Part shown: one piece after another, positions 32,954 to 42,099 of the stretch
Layout of the letters: every line of letters starts with the position of its first letter
How positions within the stretch are numbered: position 1 is the stretch's first letter
From: Neoceratodus forsteri
Lineage: Eukaryota; Chordata; Ceratodontiformes; Ceratodontidae
Length of the DNA: 64,000 bases
Direction: 5' to 3'
Assembly (NCBI GenBank): GCA_016271365.2
Contig: CM057456.1
Span: forward strand, 1,391,857,501-1,391,921,500
Translations under genes and position numbers: made by a program
The notes under the pieces: model-generated
Seen by the model: the letters and a program-made list of their open reading frames with translations, nothing else
What the model was told of the DNA's origin: nothing
Database searches by the model: none

Positions 32954-34400
32954 GTGGTGGATCCTCCAGCAGACCCAGGCTTTGTCTCCAGGTACTTCCT
33001 GGTGCCCAAGTGGACAGGGGGCTGGCGCCCCATTCTAAATCTGCATGACCTGTATCAGTATCTTAGGTTACGCACCTTTCGGATGGTCACTCTGTCCCAG
33101 ATCATACCATCCTTGAAGCAAAACATGTGGTTCTGTTCACTGAATCTGCAGGACGTGTTCTTTCATGTCCCAATCTGTCTGTCTTATCAGCGGTTCTTCC
33201 ACTTCAGAGCTTAAGGGACCCTGTATGAGTTCTGAGCCATGCTGTTTGACCTGTTATCAGCCCCATGGGTCTGCACCAAATGCATTGCAGTGGTGGCAAC
33301 CCATCTCAGATGTTGGGAAGTTAGGATTTACCCCTACCTCAACGATTTGCTCTTAGCAGGTCCCACCCAACAAGAGGTGGAGAGGTTCAGGGATCTGGCC
33401 CTCCAGACCTGCTCCCAGCTCGACCTCCTGATCAACGATGACAAGTTGGAACTCTTGCCTTCCCAGATGATGTGCTTCATTGGGGCAGACCTTGACTCTC
33501 ATCAAGCCAGAGCTCAGCTCCCGGTGAACAGGGCAGAGAGTCTCTCCTCCTTTGCCCAATCATTTCTGGTTGGGCAATTGTGCCCTGCCTGGGACTTTCT
33601 GCGCCTTCTGGGTTACATGGCGGCATACACCTCAGTGGTCCATTGGGCCTGGTTGCACATTTGCCCCCTTCAATGGGAGCTGGCCACCCAGTGGACTCAG
33701 CACCATGATCATTTTGACGAGCTGATCACTGTAACCCAGAAGATGTGGGACGCTCTCCAGTAGTGAACTGCCCCAGACCGATTGCAGGAGGGGATTCTGT
33801 TTGTCCGCTCGACCCGACGGCCATCCTTATGACCGATGCCTCTCTCATGGGCTGGGGAGCCCTCATGGGGGATAACAGGGCCCACAGGTTCTGGACCCCC
33901 GTGGAGTCCCGATACCACATCAGCTTGTTGGAGCTCACAGCAGTCAGACTGGCACTGTCAGCTTTTGCTCCTCAGCTCCGGGGTCAAATGGTCTAAGTCC
34001 AGATGGACAATACCACGACCATGTACTACCTCAACAAACAGGGCAGCACGCACTCCCGTCTGCCTTGCAGAGAGGTGCTCCACATCTGGACCTTTGTCAG
34101 CAGTTTGGAGGTGGATCTCCTAGCCATCCATGTGGCAGGAGCCTCATACCATCTGGTGGATGCTCTCAGCCACTTAGGCGAGACATTCCACAAGTGGCCT
34201 CGCCATCCAGAGGTAGCTTACAGCCTTTTCTCCCACTGGAGCAAACCGATGGTGGACCTGTTTGCCTCCAGGGAAAACACCAAGATAAGTCTGTTTAATG
34301 CCCGCCCCCCCCCCAGCAGGGCTCGCTGCAGGGGGATGCCTTCTCGAGGCCATTGACCACAGGCCTCCTCTACACCTTCCCTCCATTTCCCTTGATCCAT
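32954..34400 (+). pseudogene. DIRS-B reverse transcriptase / RNase H / post-RH domain
   Basis: RT motifs: FVSRYFLVPKWTGGWRPILN (about 32978-33037), TFRMVTLSQIIPSL, LNLQDVFFHVPI, then the catalytic box as Y-L-N-D at 33335-33346 instead of YLDD, which would abolish activity. The stretch 33239-33763 continues to MWDALQ. RNase H follows at 33745-34160: ILMTDASLMGWGALMGDN, then YHISLLELTAVRLALSAFAP, then VQMDNTTTMYYLNKQGSTHS, with its aspartates. The VDLFASRENTKISLFNARPP block at about 34252-34310 is the post-RH region in the DIRS methyltransferase position. Stops occur near 33214, 33762 and 33995. Confidence 0.85.
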
Positions 34401-34439
34401 AAGTTGCTCCTCAAGGTGAGGAGGGACAAGGCGAAGGTG

Positions 34440-35646
34440 ATCCTGGTAGCCCCAGACTGGTTGTGCCAGTTCTAGTATCCAGATCTCCTCAGCCTCAGCT
34501 GCAGGCCCCCATAGCAGCTTACAGCACACCCAGATCTGTTATCTCTCAGTCATGGGAAGGTATACCATCCGGACCTTCAATTCCTGCACCTCACAGCCTG
34601 GTACCTGAGTGGCTAGAGTTTCAGGCTTTGGGTCTTTCCAAGGATGTCCTCACCATGGTGGAGGCATCCTGAAAAGAATCGACCAGGAAATGTTATGCCT
34701 TCAAATGGAAAAGGTTTTCAATTTGGTGTCAGGGTAAGGGCCTGGACCCTCTGTCCTGTCCAGTGGCTAACATTCTGTACTACGTTTGGTCCCTGTCCAA
34801 AGGGGGTCTTCGGGCATCGACCCTTAGGGTGCACCTGGCAACCATCTCTGCTTACCGGGCATGGGCCAACCTGCTGACGTTGGCACAGGAGACAGTGGTC
34901 AGGCACTTGGCCTGGATCACATATTCCCTCTGATGCATGAACTTCCATCTCTGTGGGATCTACTGCTGGTATTGGCAAAGCTCATGGGCAAGCCATTTGA
35001 ACCAATGCACAAGTGTGCTTTGTCACATTTGCTGTGGAAGACTGCATTCCTGGTGGCAATCATGTCTGCCAGAAGGACAGGGGAGCTCCAGGCACTTTCG
35101 GTGGACTCCCCTTATCTGGTCTTCCATGGGGACAAGGTTGTCCTGCGCCCCCACCCGAAATTCTTTCCGAAGGTGGTGTCAGAGTTTCACCTTAACCAGG
35201 TGCTAACTCTGCCGGTGTACTACCCCAATTACACCTCAGAGGCTGAGTACAGGCTCCATACTTTGGATCTGAGATATGCTCTCTCCTATTATAAGGAGAG
35301 GACAGCGGAAATTCGGGGAGAGGTTCACCAGCTGTATGTCACCTACGCTAAAGCCGCTTCTGGCAGACTTGCAGCAAAATGGACTATTGCAAGGTGGATT
35401 ACATCTTGCATAAGTCTGTGTTATGAGTTGGTGGGCATGAAGCCTCCCAGAGGGATAAGAGTTCATTCTACCCGCCATACCGCTGCATCTGTGGCTGCTT
35501 CCAGGGACATCTCTATCCAGGAAATCTGTCGGGCTGCTACCTGGAAGTCAGCAAACACCTTCATTTCCCATTACCACATCAACCTTGAGTCACTCCGGGA
35601 TGCTGGTTTTAGGGTCTTAGTTCTCCAGTCTCTGTTCCCTAAGTAG
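34440..35646 (+). CDS. DIRS-B tyrosine recombinase (open catalytic domain)
   Basis: The core-binding part is at 34463-34860 in two frames (SLVPEWLEFQALGLSKDVL; CYAFKWKRFSIWCQ with a shift). The uninterrupted frame 34861-35646, 261 codons, covers the catalytic domain. The first arginine is in SARRTGEL (about 35068-35091). The box H-x-x-R is HSTR (H at 35464-35466, R at 35473-35475). The nucleophilic tyrosine is in FISHYHIN (about 35572-35574). These are the conserved residues of integrase/Cre-type recombinases. A stop follows at VLQSLFPK. The N-terminal part carries a stop near 34671, so the full-length enzyme is broken even though its catalytic half is open. It lies directly upstream of the ICR. 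Confidence 0.85.
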
Positions 35647-35693
35647 GGGGTGTGCACCTTGCCTCCCTCCTCCCGGAGAACTGCTAGGAATCT

Positions 35694-35795
35694 GCCAAAG
35701 AGTGTGGATGAACAACATATCCACGATCCTAGAAAAACAGGTTACTCACCTGTAACAGTAGTTCTAGGAATGGCATATGTTGTTCATCTACACGG
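35694..35795. repeat. Internal complementary region of DIRS-B
   Basis: Two abutting parts. Part 1 (about 35695-35735, ccaaagagtgtggatgaac through gatcctagaa) is the reverse complement of the left end of the element (from about 29862). Part 2 (about 35739-35793, ggttactcacctgtaacag through ttgttcatctacac) is the reverse complement of the right end (about 35952-36011). This joins complements of both termini, as in DIRS-1, where the ICR is thought to template circularisation of the reverse transcript. Confidence 0.88.
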
Positions 35796-35849
35796 ACCCA
35801 CCTTACCTCCCCTGCTGCAGATGCACAACACCTGGCTTCCAGCGGGCTA

Positions 35850-36011
35850 AGATCTGGTGTCATGGGGCGGAGCCGAGGGTTATACCACCTGGGTGGGTTG
35901 GAGGAGCCAGCCTGAAGACTTCCGATGATCCTTAAAGGGAAAGAGACATTCCAAAGAGTGTGGATGAACAACATATACCACTCCTAGAACTACTATTACA
36001 GGTGAGTAACC
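35850..36011. repeat. Right inverted terminal repeat of DIRS-B
   Basis: The inverse of the left end at 29864-29989 plus the bases after the CR1 insertion. It carries, inward-facing on the minus strand, ccaggtggtataaccctcgg and ctccgcccca (about 35890-35862), like the left repeat. The outermost about 20 bases (ggtgagtaacc at 36001-36011 and before) have no counterpart at the left tip. Confidence 0.85.
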
Positions 36012-36779
36012 TATTTTTTTGGTTGCAGTTACTTCTGCTCGAAGAATTTCAGAGCTAAGGCTCTGATGTGTAAGGTGCCTTATTTAGTTTTCCAGAAGGA
36101 CAGAGTAACTTTACATACAAACCCTGAGTTTTTGCCTGAGGTGGTGTCAGAATTCACCCTAAATCAAGACATACACCTGCCTGTTTACTACCCTGAGTAT
36201 TCCAATGGGGGGAAGCACTGTTGCATACTCTAGACATCCATCGGATGCTTCGTTTTTACCTGGACCTCACTGCTCCTTTCTGAAAAACAGGTCAGTTGTT
36301 TGTTTCGTTTGCTCCCAAGACTCGGGGTGTGCAAGTTACCAGACAAACCTTGTCTAAGTGGCTAGTTAATTGTATCGTTTTTTGCTATGACAAGTACAAG
36401 AAGTCAGTACCGGGTTTGGTAAGAGGCCATTCCACCAGGAGCAAGGTGACTTTTTTCGCCTCCTTGAGGAACGTTTCTGCAGCAGACATTTGTGCATCAG
36501 CTACCTGGAGCTCTATTTACACCTTCGTCAAGGACTACAGCTTGGACATAGCTTCCAGACGTAGGGCTGGGTTTGGCTTTGCAGTTCTGCAAGGCCTACT
36601 TTCTTGAGGCTCTAGCTGGTTCTTTTCAGCTTCCTCACAGACTTTCCTGTTCCTTATCCATTGATTGCTTGGGACTCCATCCTTACGGTTATTGCCTGCT
36701 GCAAGAGCTCTTCTCGAAGAGCTACTGTTACGATAAGTTCTTATGTAACTGTACTATTCTGGGTCAACAGGGCAGATGC
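36012..36779 (+). mobile_element. DIRS-A, segment 4 (recombinase C-terminal half and 3' region)
   Basis: The DIRS-A recombinase resumes after DIRS-B. 36021-36063 reads LVAVTSARRISELRA, the continuation of the sequence cut at 29863. VVSEFTLNQDIHLPVYYPEY (about 36143-36202) aligns with DIRS-C. The open stretch 36296-36607 contains VRGHSTRSKVTFFASLRNVS (H-x-x-R intact as HSTR) and FVKDYSLDI with the tyrosine. A frameshift lies near 36210. The 3' flank (ttgcctgctgcaagagctc, about 36692; ctactgttacgataagttc, about 36722) resembles the ICR/end sequence of DIRS-C. A CR1 3' end begins at about 36780 and removes or hides the terminal repeat. Confidence 0.88.
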
Positions 36780-37262
36780 TATCAGATCTTCTAAGGAACA
36801 GCTTATGGCACTGAACATGTACTCGCTGAAGGCCAGAGGGGAGAGGGGGATATGATGCAGACCTTCAAGTTCCTGAAAAGAATAAACGGTATACCGCAAG
36901 GAACTATTTACAAGAAAAATGGGTCAAAAACAAGGAGACATGAACATAAATTGGTGGTGAGGAGGAGATTCAGGAGGGATGTGAGAAAGTTTTACTCTAC
37001 CAAGAGAGTGGTTGAGGCATGGAACAACCTACCAGAAGAGGTGGTGGGTGCAAAAGCCGTTAATGGGTTCAAGCACAGCTGGGACAGAGTAAATGGCTTA
37101 ATACAGTAGTTTCTAAAGGGGGGGTTTACAAGTAAGGTAAGGAATGCCAGGAGAGAGAGGAAGGCGAACACCCCTCTGGACAGTAGGTCATGGGGTACAA
37201 TAGGGTAAAACTGGGCAGACTGGATGGACAATCGGTCTTTTTCTGCTGACATTTTCTGTTTC
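36780..37262 (+). mobile_element. CR1-clade LINE, 3' end
   Basis: Encodes LMALNMYSLKARGERGI (frame to 36855), then QTFKFLKRINGIPQGTIYKK, then KFYSTKRVVEAWNNLPEEVV (about 36987-37046), the CR1 C-terminus. It ends gggcagactggatggacaat...tctgtttctttt near 37262. The final block is open over 85 codons (36852-37109), so this is a comparatively young, 5'-truncated copy. Confidence 0.88.
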
Positions 37263-37514
37263 TTTTAACTAAAACTTTAGTATTACCCCTGATCGTACCT
37301 TATTGTTTAAGAGTGCATAAAATACAATTGGTGTATATCACGTGCTGCATTTGAGTGACAGGAGGGAATTCTGTGGGAAAGAAGTTGGTATATGAAACCA
37401 AGTAATGGATACAGAGGGAACACCTTCATTCTCCCCTGGGTAATACTGAGTTAAGCAACACATTTTTGCAACTATTGAAACTGTAGGAAGCAAAGCACAG
37501 AACAGTGCTTGGCT
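37263..37514. other. Unassigned stretch
   Basis: No repeat or gene recognised between the CR1 end and the SINE. Confidence 0.4.
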
Positions 37515-37955
37515 TTTAATTTTTATTTTTTTTTGTAATGTTTTTGGCCCCTCGGTCTTGCATGGAGCACGTACCACCATCTGGCCATTCCAGCTATCAT
37601 GAAACCTGGACTGAGGCATTTACCCAATTTTTCATCCTCACTGCTGTAGCTCCCATCCCCATGGGGACATCGGCATTAGGACCAGAGGTACTCGCCGAAG
37701 TTTGCACACAGCCTGGCATACGTTCTGCAACATCCCCCCAACAGCTAGGCTGCTGTCCTACCATCTGTACTCCTACAGGTGGCAGTAGCACAGCGAGACA
37801 CTGCTGCCCTTCCTCCATCCCGGAGGAGGTGAGCGTCCACTGGGATGCCCAGATCTCCTCCTTCTGGCCAGTCTTCAATGACCCTGGCTTGTTCTGAAAC
37901 TCAGTCATCAGCATTGCGAGTAGTAGCACCATCACTGCGCCGACATGGTGGCTTG
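37515..37955 (-). mobile_element. tRNA-derived SINE
   Basis: On the minus strand from about 37955: ccaccatgtcggcgcagtga (A-box region) and gactgagtttcagaac (B-box region, decayed), then a GC-rich body, then an A-rich tail (T-runs on + at 37520-37534). Same head architecture as the copies at 7128-7655 and 9288-9806. Target duplication not determined. Confidence 0.65.
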
Positions 37956-38369
37956 TTTAGCTCTCTCTCTAAAACAAACCTGTGAAAAATGACATGCTCT
38001 TACTATGGATTGGATTGATTTAGCCTGTGTACCATGTCATAGAACCAGTCCATGAGATTGTTACTATGAGCCATCCATTTTCTTCCTGTTTCTTCTGGTG
38101 TGTATTTACTAACCTACTTCTGTTTGAAACAGACATGTAACTTACAAAATGGCACAGAACAATACAGCAATCTGTAAGCAATAACCTGTTGCAGACTGCT
38201 GCATTAAAGCATTGATGGTACACTTCCCAGGGGCAGACACTTGAGTGTACCTTGTGCCTCACAGCACCCCTGGAGCATGCACTGAAATGCATTATTTATT
38301 TAGTTATTTAGTTCAAATGTTTTACCAGGAATGACATACTGAGGTGGCTACAGCTCGATCTTCTTCAAG
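37956..38369. other. Unassigned stretch
   Basis: No gene or repeat recognised; ends at the first inverted repeat of DIRS-E. Confidence 0.4.
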
Positions 38370-38806
38370 GATATCTGCTGCATTAGGCCACACCTTTGGA
38401 GCAATAAGTCGTCATCGTTAGGACCTCATGGAAAATTTTGCTAGCCGGGAGCCACCCACAGTGACATACTATGTCTGCATGTATGTAAACATGGGCGGCC
38501 CCATCAGTCCTCCATTCTTTTCCTGCTGTCAATCATCCTTGTCGGAATTGCTGAAGGAAACACCATCAACCTAGCTACTGCTGTTTATTCTTTTATTTTA
38601 CTTAGCGTTTCATTTCACCATCTCTGCATGCCGTGAAAGTCGAAAGAGCCTTTATTTCAGTATTGTAAGTGCGGAGATAAAATTTACAAAGACACTCACA
38701 GTTTGTGTGTCCTGTCTGGGCCTGTCTCACAATGTGGGGACTTGTGAGATTTGCCAGAGCTTCAACCAGGCTCCAAGGTGATGCCTTAAGAAAGTGCTAG
38801 GAAAAA
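38370..38806 (+). mobile_element. DIRS-E, segment 1 (left repeat and gag start)
   Basis: The left terminal repeat holds cattaggccacacctttgga (38381-38400), exactly inverted at 50506-50525. At 38704-38754 gag encodes CVSC-LGLS-H-NVGT-C-EIC, a C-x2-C-x4-H-x4-C-x2-C cluster, followed by QSFNQAP. DIRS-C interrupts it at about 38807; gag resumes at 44653. Confidence 0.8.
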
Positions 38807-38990
38807 GTACAGTTACGTAAGAACTTACCGTAACAGTAGATCTTCCAAGGGAGCTCTTGCAGTAGGTAATGCCATTAGGACTAATGCCGCCAGGCATTAG
38901 GACCCCATGGAAGAATCTTCTAGCTAGCAGTCTGTGGCGGGGGACCACCCCTGATGTCTGCTCTGCCCAGTATAAAGGGGGCAGTCCCTC
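38807..38990. repeat. 3' inverted terminal repeat of DIRS-C
   Basis: Matches inverted 44480-44652. It contains cagtataaagggggcagtcc (about 38969) facing into the element. The outer about 35 bases (cagttacgtaagaacttacc and gtaacagtag) are unique to this end. Confidence 0.85.
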
Positions 38991-39114
38991 ACCGCTACCT
39001 CAATTCTCCCACCCAAGATCTGGCTGAAAAACAGATGGAGAACTGAGGAGGATCTCCCATCCCCAAAGAGAAGATATGAAATTTGTCCCCAGGGGCAGGT
39101 GGGTGGGAAAGCCA

Positions 39115-39224
39115 CCTGCTGCAAGAGCTCCTATCAAAGATATACTGTTTCGGTAAGTTCTTATGTAACTGTACTATTTCACTTCGAGGGTGCCCTCTTG
39201 CTGCAGGTAATACCATTAGGACTG
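39115..39224. repeat. Internal complementary region of DIRS-C
   Basis: 39117-39175 (ctgctgcaagagctcc through ttatgtaactgtac) is the reverse complement of the left tip of the element (38807 to about 38865). 39180-39224 (cacttcgagggtgccctctt through ccattaggac) is the reverse complement of the right tip (about 44610-44652). Complements of both ends are joined, as in DIRS-1. Confidence 0.88.
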
Positions 39225-39292
39225 AGTCCCAAGCAATGCCCAAGAAGAGACCCTGGTTGGAAGGGTAGAGGGCAAAAGGCTGTAGGAAATTA

Positions 39293-40499
39293 GGAGAGAA
39301 TTTCCTGAAGGACTGCTAGGTCAAAATCTGCCCTCCTCCTGGAAGTAATGTCCAGACTGTAGTGCCTCACAAAGGTGTGCACTGAACTCCAAGTAGCGAC
39401 CGCACAGAGGTCCACTGATGAAACATTCCGAAGGGAAGCGAAGGATATCGCTATCCCTTTGGTGGAGTGACCCCTAACCGGTCCCAGTAGGGGTTTGTTG
39501 TGGTGCTGGTAGCAAAAGGTGATGCAATGCATGAGCCACATAGTTGGTGTTTGCTTTGTGACTGGTGCTCCAAGCTTTTCTGTGGGCAAAGGAGACAAAC
39601 AACTGGTCTGTCTTTCTGGCAGAACTGGTCCTGGCCAAGTCGTAATGCAAAATTCTGTGTACATCCAGAGTGTGCAACAATGCCTCCCCTTGGTTCGAGA
39701 ACTCTGGGTAATAAACTGGTAGGTGGATGTCCTGGTTCAGCGTGAACTCAGACACTACCTTTGGTAGAAACTTAGGGTTTGCACGCAGGGCTACTCTGTC
39801 CCTGTGAAAAACAAGATAAGGCTATTTACACGTCAGAGCCTGCAGCTTGGAAATCCTCCAGGCTGAGGTAATGGCAACTAAAAATAATGCCTCCAAGAGA
39901 GAAGGCGTAGCTCGCAACTCTCAGCTGGTTCAAATGGGGGCAAGGTGAACTTTTCTAAAACAAACAAGAGATCCCAAGGTGGCACTGGATCTCTCCTGGG
40001 AGGTTTAATATACAAGATGCCTCTTAGAAAGGTCTTGCAGATGTCCAACTGTGCCCGAGTGTTCCCATTCATTGTGCATGGTAAGCTGACAGAGCAAAGA
40101 GATGCACCTTAAAGGACAAGTAGCTGAGGCCCAAGACCGACAGCTGGAGAAGATACTCCAGCACAGATTCCACCAGACAATTGAGGGGATCCAGAGAATG
40201 GGGAAATTGCCCATAAGCAGAAATACCAAGCATGCAGATGCAGGGATCGGAGGGCTGGATGGACCAATGTTCCCTGTTCCTGGGAGAGCAAGTGAGTGGA
40301 GAGGGGCAACAGAACTGGCGGTTCCGATGTCAGCTGTCGCAGCAGCGGGAACCAAATTTGTCAAGGCCAGAAGGGTGCTACCAGTATCATCCTGGCTCCT
40401 TTTGCCTGCAGCTTGAACAGGACCCTCTGAAGAAGAGGGACAGCATACAGAAACATCCCTGTCCAAGAGAGGAACAATGCATCCCACCAAAAAAAACAC
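39293..40499 (-). pseudogene. DIRS-C tyrosine recombinase
   Basis: Starts in a frame overlapping the end of the RT/RNase H frame (40387-40499 shared). The N-terminal part is alanine/serine/proline-rich. The core-binding domain is in shifted frames around 40130-40030. The catalytic domain follows at 39755-39293: SEFTLNQDIHLPVYYPEF, then RGHSTKGIAISFASLRNVS, where the second active-site arginine of H-x-x-R reads lysine, then TFVRHYSLDI with the nucleophilic tyrosine. The intact DIRS-B and DIRS-A copies have HSTR, so HSTK plus at least two frameshifts indicate a dead enzyme. Confidence 0.85.
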
Positions 40500-41990
40500 C
40501 AGGCCCTGGATCTAGCGAGCAGAAATTGGGCAGTTTGGCATTGTGTGGAGACACAAAGAGGTCCAGATCTGGCCAACCCCACCTTTCGAAGAGGTTGTCT
40601 ATGACTTCTTGCTGTAGTTCCCACTTGTGTTTCTGAGACCGAGAGCAACTTAGGCTGTCTGCAAGGACGTTGTGAATGCCTGGAACATGGACTGCCATGA
40701 TGTGATCCACTGCCCAAGTCCATACTCTCATCACCTTTCTGCATAGGGGATAAGAATGTGTGCCCCCTTGCTTGTTGAGATGGAATATGACTGGGGTATT
40801 GTCTGACTGGACCAGTAGAAGTCCAGGGAGGAGCACCACTTGGAAGGCTTGAAGGGCATACAGTACGGCTCTCATCTTCAGAATGTTTATGTGGAGAGCT
40901 CATTCCGTTGAGTTCCAGGAACCTCTCATCTGATTAGAAGCAAGATGTGCTCCCCATCCCAGTCCTGAGGAATCTGTAGTAAGGATCTGCTGTGGGCTGG
41001 GCCACTGGAAGGGAACCCCTATGCTCAAGTGGACCGGGGTGAGCCACCAGGTCATGGACTGTCAGACTGCATTGGAGATCCGAATGGGCTCCTCTAGCTC
41101 ATCTGTGCCGTGATCCGATTGAACCTTGAGGTGCCACTGCAAGATCCTCATGTTCAGACATGTGAGTGGAACTGTGACTATGGCTGTGGCCATGTGACCT
41201 AGAAGTTGTAGAACCACTCTCGCAGGAACCAAGTCTGAGTCCTGTACCCTGTGAGCGACTTCTCTTAGCCTTGATGCCCTGTCTGTGGGCAGAAAGGCTT
41301 TCCCTTGGACTGTGTCCAGGACTGCTCCTATGTATTGTAGCCTTTGAGATGGCCATGGTTGTGACTTGTGCAGGTTTAGGGTATGCCCAGAGTCTGGCAT
41401 AGACTGAATGACTCCTCCAAGGTTCTGTTCAGTTGTTTTTCTGCTGGAGTGGTAAGAAGACAATCATCCAGGTAAGGGTATACAAAGTGACCCCCTCTCC
41501 TAAGGGCCACTGCTACCACTGCTAGGCACTTGGTAAAGACCCTTGGTGCTGATGATAGGCCGAATGACAGTGCCCTGAACTGGTAGTGTTCACCTTGGGA
41601 GGTGAAGTGGAGGTACTTCCTGTGGGACGGCAGGATCTTGATATGCATGTAGGTATTCTGCATGTCCAGGGAGCAGAGTCAGTAACAGGCTCGCCAGGGT
41701 CACCATTCTGAACCATTTGTATTTGATAAAAGTGTTCAGCTGACTCAGATCCAGAATGGGATGGAGGTCTCCTGTCTTTTTTTGGACAAGGAAGAAGTGG
41801 GAATAAAATCCCTTGTCCCGCTGAGCAAAAGGAACCTCCTGTATGGCTTTTTTGTTCAATAAGGCCTATATCTCTGCCCTCAGGAGGAGTGCGTGGGAGG
41901 GTGAGCAGTGGGAGGGGACTGATGGATCGTCCGGTGGGATCTGGGTGAACTCTAGGGAGTATCCCCTTTCCACTATCTGGAGGACCCATT
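40387..41990 (-). pseudogene. DIRS-C reverse transcriptase / RNase H / post-RH domain
   Basis: Reading leftwards: FYSHFFLVQKKTGDLHPILD (about 41800-41741), TFIKYKWFRMVTLASLL, then 41663-41376 with YLHFTSQGEHYQFRALSFGL, SAPRVFTKCLAVVAVALR and Y-L-D-D at 41474-41463, catalytic pair intact. Thumb and connection follow in another frame (about 41463-41062). RNase H lies at 40875-40387: EMRAVLYALQAFQVVL region, LLVQSDNTPVIFHLNKQGGT and VPGIHNVLADSLS. The post-RH block is WGWPDLDLFVSPHNAKLPNF. Shifts near 41660, 41400 and 41040 break the frame. Confidence 0.87.
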
Positions 41991-42099
41991 GGTCTGATGT
42001 TATACTGGACCATCTGGATAGATAGAGGGAGAACCTCCCGCCTACTGCCTCCCCCTGCACTTCCTGCGGTGGGGGGGGGGGTCGATAGGGAGTCATGCT

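Larger units (their letters stand above)
29864..36011 (+). mobile_element. DIRS-B, complete element inserted in DIRS-A
   Basis: An end-to-end DIRS element of about 6.1 kb, including a 229-base CR1 fragment. The left inverted repeat begins ctaggattgtggatata at 29864. The right end reads inward, on the minus strand, ggttactcacctgtaatag then tagttctaggagtgg (36011 to about 35981), so the right repeat extends about 20 bases beyond the left one. The homology of the two ends continues about 150 bases, through a GTGGTATAA and a CTCCGCCCC box. An internal complementary region lies at 35694-35795. The order is gag, RT/RNase H, YR. TATTT is present at both junctions with DIRS-A. Gag and RT are broken; the YR catalytic-domain frame is open. 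Confidence 0.92.

Noticed and set aside
34861..35646. Phage-type integrase or Crypton recombinase
   Set aside because: It lies downstream of RT/RNase H and next to an ICR complementary to both termini, so it is the DIRS recombinase.
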